Below, piece by piece: positions 56,719-64,000 of a stretch of 64,000 bases of DNA (position 1 is its first letter; every line of letters begins with the position of its first letter). A program made the position numbers and the translations under genes. Where the stretch lies: the NCBI GenBank assembly GCA_015039315.1, contig WIDE01000064.1:90138-154137 (forward strand), in the 5' to 3' direction. This stretch comes from Clavulina sp. PMI_390 (Eukaryota > Basidiomycota > Agaricomycetes > Cantharellales > Hydnaceae). Below the pieces are notes generated by a model. It saw only the letters and a program-made list of their open reading frames with translations. It had not been told where the DNA came from and searched no databases.

Positions 56719-57797
56719 ATGGCTCCACCCATCGAAGGACCTGTCGAAAAGCGCATGAAACATGTCAAGAACATCATTATCGTTCTCGCAGGCAAAGGAG
56801 GTGTCGGGAAATCTTCCATCAGCACCCAGTTAGCTCTCTCACTGCACTCCCTATCTCCCACTGCATCATCTTCCTTCTGCGGCCCGGATGGGAAACCAAG
56901 GGTCGGTATACTGGACATTGATTTGACCGGACCATCCGTCCCTCGGATGCTGGGCCTCGATGGGAGAGCAGTTCACCAGAGCACCGAGGGCTGGGTGCCT
57001 GTTTATGCCGATGGAGCGGAACAGAGACTTGCTTGTATGAGCGTTGGGTTCTTGCTGAAGAAAAGAGGCGATAGCGTCGTGTGGAGAGGCCCAAAAAAGA
57101 ATGCTATGATCAGACAGTTCTTGACCGATGTGCGGTGGGGAGATCTTGATTATCTTGTTATTGACACGCCCCCTGGTACGTCTCTCTGCCTCGATCGCAT
57201 CCTCCTTGGACTTCGCGAGCCTTGTCCAGAGCTCCTCCACTTGTGATGACTAACCCCCTCCACACAATAGGAACATCCGACGAGCATTTATCCCTCCTTG
57301 AGCATTTGGCACCACTACATTCCCGCCTCTCCTCCGTTATCGTGACAACCCCGCAGGCCGTAGCCCTCGTTGACAGTCTCAAATGCCTTTCTTTCACCCG
57401 AAATACCAACCTCCCCGTCCTTGGACTAATAGAAAATATGAGTGGGTATGTCTGTCCCTGCTGTGGCGAAGTATCCAACGTATTCTCTACGGGTGGGGGC
57501 GAGGCTATGGCCTCCAAGGAGGGCCTTACCTTCCTTGGCGCTCTGCCAATCGACACACAGCTGGTCGAGTTGTTGGATGGAGAGGCGATCGCGGAGAAGG
57601 AGAATGATGCAAAGGCCCTATCCGAGCCCGCCTCTAATGGTTCTACCGACGCCAGTGTGGATTCAGAGAAGGAACGCCACACGTTTGCGCTTCTAGAGCG
57701 ATACCAAGGAACTCCAACCTATGCACTCTTCAGCGACATGTCTACGAAGATCCTCTCGCGTCTCCAAGAGGTTTCTGTATCTATTTCTGCTCCCTAG
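56719..57797 (+). CDS. CFD1: Cytosolic Fe-S cluster assembly ATPase Cfd1 (NUBP2)
   Basis: Exons 56719-57175 and 57271-57797 give 327 residues. P-loop NTPase of the Mrp/Nbp35 class that forms the scaffold complex with Nbp35 for 4Fe-4S clusters of cytosolic and nuclear proteins. Seen: deviant Walker [53 protein letters not shown], then [26 protein letters not shown] with the bridging CPxC cysteines, and FLGALPIDT. The N-terminus lacks the extra four-cysteine ferredoxin-like motif of Nbp35, which makes it Cfd1. An acidic/Ser insert ([14 protein letters not shown]) lies near the C-terminus. Confidence 0.95.
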
Positions 57798-59020
57798 AGC
57801 AATTATAATGATTCTCGGAATTTGATTCCTCAGCAAGACACATTCCCCAGCAACAGCGGCAAGCTTCCTCCCACAGTTCATTCCTACCTTGCCCACACAG
57901 CATGATTGCTCTAAGTTCTAGTGATAATATCTCTGATCTTCACTGGATACCCTCATATTGTTGATGCGATGCCCGATTAGCCTCTCTCTAATGCACTGAA
58001 TGCCATCATTTTGGTAGTGCTTCTACATTCACAAGCGCACCCTACAATATCATCGCTCGGCTGAAACAATAACTCCACTATGCCCCTGGAGGTGGCGAGA
58101 ACAGCCCATGGTAGGTGCAAATTCGCAACGGAGTCTATAAATTTGCCTGACCAGTCTTCGAGGATACGACTTCTTACCCCGTCGCCGGTTATCCCCTCTG
58201 TCGGTACTCGTGCGCCCTGATTTCCCTTATATCGTGGGTCTTTCTCTCGAGATCTATGGGGCTCTTCCCTCCTGGCCTCGGTCTTCTCCACAAACATGAT
58301 TCATATGTATAGCGCAGATCATCACCATTAGATCGACTGGATCCGTTTCTACGCAATTTTCGCAATGTTCGAGCCAAGGGCATGCTTGATCCCGGTAAGC
58401 CGCATCTCTCCCGACCATTTCCTTTCCTCCGGTATTCATTCCGGTTTGCTATTTTTAAAGATCGGCCTCCACTAGTTCGTTTTCGATGCGTGTATAGTGC
58501 AGAGCACGTGTGCTCAGATCGTGAGCTGAGTTCAATAGCCAACGGGGCTGGCGGAATAGAACTCGATATGCAAAGGAAGGATACGGTGGGCACAGCAACC
58601 TGTATGAACCTACTATTTTCCGCCCGCAGCTACTATATCTTGAGAGCCGCACGATCGAACCCCTTATACAACCCACCGAGCTTTCTCGCGAATCTCACTG
58701 GTTCTTTTGTATGGCCGATTGTATTCCAGGCGGGCGACTTGCCTGCTTGCCGACAAATCAAAGAGGGCATACCGTAAGTCTCCGTCGCGGGGATATATTC
58801 TGATGTACACCGCCGAGGATTTGATTAATGTCAGAATTGATGATTTTCGTAGGTTTGTGACACGAAAGAAGGGGGTGCGCCACCTACCCCTGGGGGTTTG
58901 ACAAATAGAAGCATCCTCTCTGGTCCACCAACACTCTCCAACTGCACACTGGGCCTCCTAGCTGCCCACCCCCATTCCTTTCAGCTCAAGATCTTCTAGG
59001 GGCATCGAAAACCTTCGATC
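57798..59020. other. Intergenic region, CFD1 to ferric reductase
   Basis: 1.2 kb without a recognised gene. Open frames of 100-134 codons on either strand (58297-57977, 58593-58189, 58382-58777) overlap each other and show no motif or splice-consistent extension. Confidence 0.4.
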
Positions 59021-62000
59021 ATGCCGTACACTGGCTTGTATGGCGACCCCAATCCTCTAACCCCAGCTTGTTCGAGTGCGCAAGCCTGGATCCAATCTTA
59101 CTTGGCCATCCACGCCCTGAGCCGTGAGTGATTTCTCGATCTCTTCCGTATATTCGTCATAAGATACCTCGGCTAACATGGACACAACGTTGCGGTCTAT
59201 GTTTTTGCAGCCGCTAGCTATCGCTACGTATACATTCTTTGGTTTGAATTTATTTTCCTTTTCGTCGTATTTGGTTTATTGGGGCGGTCTCCTTCTGGAA
59301 GTACCCGACGCTCTGCCCTGGCAGCCCGGTGGTACAAGTGGTCAATACAGCGACCTTCGATGTGGCGCCGTTGGAAACCTGACACGACAAAGGTGGAGCC
59401 AGTGCATCCATCGACCCCTGTGCCGCCTCGCAAACTCCGAAGACCAACTTGGTGGAAGATCAACTTCTCGGGTTTGCCTGTCAACGGAGATCTGGTCGTC
59501 TTCCTTTTCCTTGTATTGTGTATTGCGTTGGCATCCGTGTTGGGGCCAGACTACTTGAATCCCAATCTTGGAGCTCTCGATCTTACTCGCCTAGGTCGGC
59601 GACTGGAGCGACACGGACTCGTTTCTGGAGACGAGGCAGCCGAGCTTATTAAAATCCCGACTTACACGATACAGAAGGCATTCTGGACCGCGGGAAACCG
59701 AGCTGGTCCGTAACATTCACCTGAGTTTTACTTTTCCAACACTGAACTCCATATTATTAGGGTTAATCGCCTTCGCATTGTTCCCCTTATGCGTCATCGT
59801 GGTATTAAAGGCACCTCCATTCGCCGTTATCGCTCTTCGTTTTCCAGCACAGCTGCATTCAGATCAGTTAGGATGGTTGCACCGTTCGATCGGGCGGATA
59901 GTTTATTTGCTGACTCTTGCTCACGTTACTCTGTGGAGCGTGCAGTTATCCAAGGACAAGCGAGTAGGGATCACCGACGGTCAAGCTGCTTGGGTTTATG
60001 CATTCGGTTACCCCAAGTTCATATTCGGGATCATGGTAAATTTCTTGTTTATTGCAGCCGAGTGAACCGTCTATCGACCCTCTATCACAGGCTTTTATTT
60101 GCATGACATTACTTATCGTTTTATCCTCACAATCATTCCGGAGGTCCCACTTCGAAGTCTTCTACTTCTTTCATATCATATTAGTGCCTCTAACTCTCAT
60201 ATTCTCCGCGCTTCACCACCCTCCAGTCAGCCCTTGGTGCTGGTCAACGCTCGCTCTGTGGCTTTCTGAACGTCTCTATCGTATCATGAGAAGCACGTGG
60301 GTCAACGGGTGCTTGCTTACCAAAATGGCCACAGTGTCGCCGCGATCTACCCCGACAGAGGGCGGGTTGCCAGTGACCCACCAATCATCGTCAAGCTGCA
60401 CCCTAGTCCCCCATGACTCGATTAAGAGGCACTCCAATGATCGAGGTGGCCCATATCTCCCCTCCCCGTGCTACGGAATTTCTACCAAACCCCCTGGTTT
60501 GCCCACCAATGACATTCTCGCTTCTATCCCGCCTGGCTGCGGGAGAGCGGAGCTTCTCCCCGGAAGGACCATCCGTCTCATCGTACGCCCTGTTCGTAGC
60601 ATAAGCGCTGCGGCTGGCCAGTACGCCTTGCTTACCATCCCCGTGTTGTCTCGCTTCACAAGTCACCCGTTCACAATCGCCGCAACCCATCTCCTTGACC
60701 CTCACACTATCCTAGCGACAGCCAAAGACATCGAGTCCGGCGTAACTATCACTTCCCAAGAATCATCGCCCGCGTGCAATCAGGCGATTGAATTCATCAT
60801 ACGCGCGAGGCAGGGTCTCACTCTTGATCTCTGGAACCACTTGAACGCAGTCCAAACGTACGATAAGCGGATAGGTCGATATAATCCTCTAATCCTCGAC
60901 GTCCGTGTGGACGGTCCATACGGAAGCTCAGCCCGTATCAACTGGAAGTCGTATGGAAGCGTCCTCGTCATTGTTGGTGGAAGCGGTGTAGCTTTTGGAC
61001 TCTCAATTGTACAAAGCCTTTGCCATGCGATTGCAGAGGCTCATACGGAGTCTGGTGTGAGAAATCTCCGCACGAACAGAACTGACCACCGTGGATTGTG
61101 GTCCACTGCAAGACTTGGCGAATTCCATCTCAAGAATAATAGACAGAATTCGCTCAACACGACTAGGATCCGATTCGTCTGGGTTGTTCGCGAGTATTGT
61201 AAGTCTCGAAATCTTATTCTTTTGCCTGTTATAGCCTTGATCTCTAAACGCTCCCCTTGTAAAATCGCTTTAGCCCATCTGATGTGGTGTGCGTCGAGGC
61301 TGCGTCAATTTGCGCAAATGGTGCCACCAGATACCCTAGATATCGATATCTTTGTCACCAACTTTTCTCCAGCCATAACCTATCGTCCCGTATCCGCAAT
61401 CGGTGACGGCCACAGCTGCTTCATAATAGGCGACCCCAACCAGTCGCTTACTAGGCCCAAATCAAGTTCTAATCGATCACAGTCAGCACAAAGTCAAATT
61501 ACCGCCTCAGACGGATTGGAAAGAGGCCAAAATGACTCATCCCCAAATCTCAGCGATCCAGATGAGAAAGGGCATCAATCAAGCATCAAAAAACACCATT
61601 CCGATGACTCGACGAGCTATCGCTGGCTTGGCACTACTCCCGACGAGGATGGGGTAGATGACAGTTACATTTTCATGCTGCTTACGACTTTCGATGGCGA
61701 AGAGGATGACAGTGATTTGGAATCTGTTAAGCTGTCCAATGCGATCAAGAACGAAGGACTTCTGGTACAGCAAATGGCGTCTCCCAATATCGAATTGACG
61801 CACTCTGGACATTCTCCTCCAGCATCTCCCCAGATTGCATCGGACTTCGCCGCTCATGTCCATCCGATGCTCAGCTCCGTCTCGATGTCCATTCAGCCGA
61901 GGACTGTCATAGAGCCACACCCGTATCATTCCCGAGATCTGCATATCGCCATCCTCAACGACGACGATGACATGAAGGCGGACGAAACGCTAGTGGCCGA

Positions 62001-62766
62001 TATCGCATCTCCACCCCACTCTCCTCTAGACGTTGCTTGTGGCCAATCCGCAATTGCTGGATTGACTCCTGGGGCTCTGAGTCCTTGTTCAAAGGCTCAA
62101 ATGTCTCAACCCTTGCCAAGCCGCCCAGCATCTCCCATGCTTCCTCCTAAGGCCCCATCTCTGCTTGGAGGTCGCCTCACAACACATATCCACATGCCCG
62201 GAATGTCGCCCTCCTGTGTCTTGCCGCAATGCATCACGCCTGGGGTTCTGCCTCTACCGCTTGCGAAGCATGGTTTTTTTGATGATCTCTCATCCCGCGG
62301 CTCACTCTCTTCGACCTCTGGATCGGGCCGCTCTTTTCACCATGGGCGACGCCTTTCTACTATATACTCTGTGCCGGATTCACCACATAGCCAAATCGCG
62401 CATGCTCCATCTTCCCATGCTAATGGTTATGATGCCTCGAAATCTGTCCATTCATTATCGCCAGCGATTGGCGCAGGTCCATCAGAGAAAAGATCTCTTT
62501 ACTACCTCTTCAACCTCCCTTTGCGCGAGCGTGATGACATGGCGTATATAGCCGCTCTCGCGCGACCTGGTCACCCGCCACTTGATAAGATTCTCTCATC
62601 AGAGGTAGAAACTTCAACTGGGGGTCTAATGGTCGCGTGTTGTGGCCCCAGTTCGTTAGATAAAATGGTAAGAGAGTTGGTGTCAAATCAAATTGATCCC
62701 TCGAGAGTGAAGAAAGGTGATGAGAGGGGATTTATCACTTTCTACAGTGAAGAATTTTCATCTTGA
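59021..62766 (+). CDS. Ferric reductase (FRE/NOX-type) with long C-terminal insert
   Basis: Exons 59021-59123, 59211-59705, 59761-60035, 60091-61198 and 61274-62766 give 1157 residues. It moves electrons from NADPH through FAD and two hemes across the membrane to reduce Fe3+ or Cu2+ outside. Seen: first helix YILWFEFIFLFVVFGLL, VVFLFLVLCIALASVL, then heme-ligand helices LHRSIGRIVYLLTLAHVTLW and FEVFYFFHIILVPLTLIFSALHH. FAD motif is HPFTIAA, and the NADPH side has DGPYGSS, VLVIVGGSGVAFGL and a final CGPSSLDKMVREL. Between IFVTNFSPAITYRPV and the CGP motif lies a Ser/Pro-rich, acidic insert of about 420 residues, far longer than usual. The substrate (iron, copper or oxygen) cannot be read from sequence alone. 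Confidence 0.88.
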
Positions 62767-63757
62767 AACATCTTATTCTCCATCCCATCATCCCGGAATG
62801 GGGCAGGTCTCCAGCTTCCCATCGGGATCAATGTCGCAGACCAAAATGTCAACTTAAATGCAATGAAACCGCCCCCTGGCTTTTCTACATTTATTCTTGC
62901 TGAATAGTCGTCATCAAAAACGTATCTGCTCGTATTCCCTTTATATCCCGATTATTTTCTCTTTGGTTTATCGAATAGGCATCTAGCGCGCGAGTTTTTC
63001 GAATGAATAAATGACTCAATACAAGTTGATTTCGCGATTTTCTACCTTCCTGGTTCTCAAACCAGCCGATCGAATGCCCAATCACAGTTGAATCTTTCGT
63101 GCGCCATTACCATAACTACCAAAAAATCATTCGCTCAATGTTCACCCCTAGTTTTTCAATCGCGCACTCACAACGTCTCCACATCTGTGGCGAGGACAAT
63201 ATATCTCGGTTTCCTCAATTGCAGACGACTGAGTAGGGCAGCATGATAACGAATTATCTCTGCAAGACCTGTGGATCTTAGATTTACCACCGAAGGAGCC
63301 GGCATTCAGGTGTTCAATTTGTCGTCTGGGCGCTGTCGATTAGCGCATTTTGGCGTACAAGCAGTTGAGCCCACGAGTCGAGCAGCGCCTGAAGTACTGT
63401 GGCGAATGGCCACCTCCTCCCTCCACAGGCACGAGATTCCCCGATGGCGAATATTTCATGCAAGGATTCGCCAATTCGTCCCATCCTTTGCCGATGTGGA
63501 TGTAATTAGGCCATTCTATTTTACTCTTGGAGGGGGGATATCGTTGATCGTTGGAGCCATCCTCGGGAGCTAGCCCCTATAGGAGTCTTAATATCTATTT
63601 GACCAATATTTATGCCAGCAAATGACCCAGCATAGCACAGATTCAAAATAACGACTCTGCCAAAGAGTTGTGTTCGAACAGCGTTCGTATTTTTCGATTT
63701 AGACGCGCGTTCCCTTCGTCAGAGTTTCCCGACTTTCCTCACCACAACCACGTCAAG
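62767..63757. other. Intergenic region, ferric reductase to F-box-like gene
   Basis: No gene called. An open frame of 100 codons at 63271-63573 starts with GTG, lacks an ATG in the upstream part and has no motif. Confidence 0.4.
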
Positions 63758-64000
63758 ATGGCGGCCTGGGCTGATTTGCCGGCCGAAATCGCAATAACTA
63801 TACTGCAAGAGGTATCTCGTCGTCCCTGTTACCCACACCTTATATTGCCCTACATCTTGGAAGCACAAAAGCACACCCGTAGTTGTGTCCGGGTTTCACG
63901 CCAGTTCCGGGGCATCACTGAGCCGTTGCTGTATCATGAAATTTACATACCCGCCCCAAAGAGAGATGGGAGCCATGCTCTCTTGAATCTTTCTCGATTT
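63758..64000 (+). CDS. F-box-like protein, N-terminal part (cut by the window end)
   Basis: Open from ATG 63758 to the window edge with no stop (81 codons). It begins MAAWADLPAEIAITILQEV and continues SCVRVSRQFRGITEPLLYHEI. The LPxEI...L...V...F......LLY order is the usual form of N-terminal F-box regions in Agaricomycete proteins, which recruit targets to SCF ubiquitin ligases. Helix 2 is interrupted by an extra stretch (PHLILPYILEAQKH). The remainder is missing, so the target-binding part is unknown. Confidence 0.6.
   Translation, partial: MAAWADLPAEIAITILQEVSRRPCYPHLILPYILEAQKHTRSCVRVSRQFRGITEPLLYHEIYIPAPKRDGSHALLNLSRF

Noticed and set aside
63271..63573. 100-codon plus-strand frame
   Set aside because: Begins at GTG and has no recognisable domain; coding nature unsupported.
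1..64000. CRISPR arrays, operons, riboswitches and rRNA genes
   Set aside because: None found; the window is intron-rich eukaryotic DNA and shows no spaced direct repeats or rRNA sequence.

Overview
The window reads as nuclear DNA of a filamentous fungus. Genes are dense and split by many short introns (about 40-80 bases, GT...AG). I see fungal housekeeping genes (Sua5, Ctu2, Cfd1, Dgk1, Med19, a Yap1-type bZIP) beside lineage-specific families of unknown function. The best guess is Agaricomycetes, probably Rhizoctonia/Ceratobasidium-like; this rests on gene style and intron density, not on a marker. All introns were placed by eye from GT/AG, frame and paralogue agreement.

Layout. 1-13.3 kb is a segmental duplication on the minus strand. 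Each copy carries a gene fusing a clathrin-heavy-chain-like N-terminal propeller to a protein kinase, followed by a Yap1-like bZIP gene. The right copy (7.3-13.3 kb) is intact. The left copy is cut by the window start, has a 1-base frameshift in the fusion gene, a roughly 1.3 kb insertion with a target-site duplication, and a bZIP pseudogene without its basic region. 15.9-27.7 kb holds a plus-strand tandem array of four diverged paralogues with one or two Myb/SANT-like modules and a conserved C-terminal domain, separated by duplicated spacers. 28-30.2 kb has SUA5 and an intron-containing tRNA-Leu(AAG). 30.4-35.1 kb has a membrane-anchored class 3 lipase gene divergent from an Ayr1-like reductase. 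35.9-38.0 kb is a gene for four tandem Myb-like modules, each split by an intron at the same place. 38.8-44.2 kb is housekeeping: CTU2, MED19, an I-BAR-like coiled-coil protein and DGK1. 45-53 kb is a mirrored cluster, X1 - reductase - reductase - X2. X2 is chimeric, and a 600-base TIR element has replaced its stop codon. 54.3-62.8 kb has a GX-type secreted-lipase homologue, CFD1 and a ferric reductase with a very long insert. An F-box-like gene begins at the right end.

The genes do not form one pathway. The window mixes conserved single-copy genes with fast-changing duplicated blocks. The most unusual items are the clathrin-propeller/kinase fusion, the two Myb-module families that share an intron position inside the module, and the TIR element sitting on a stop codon.
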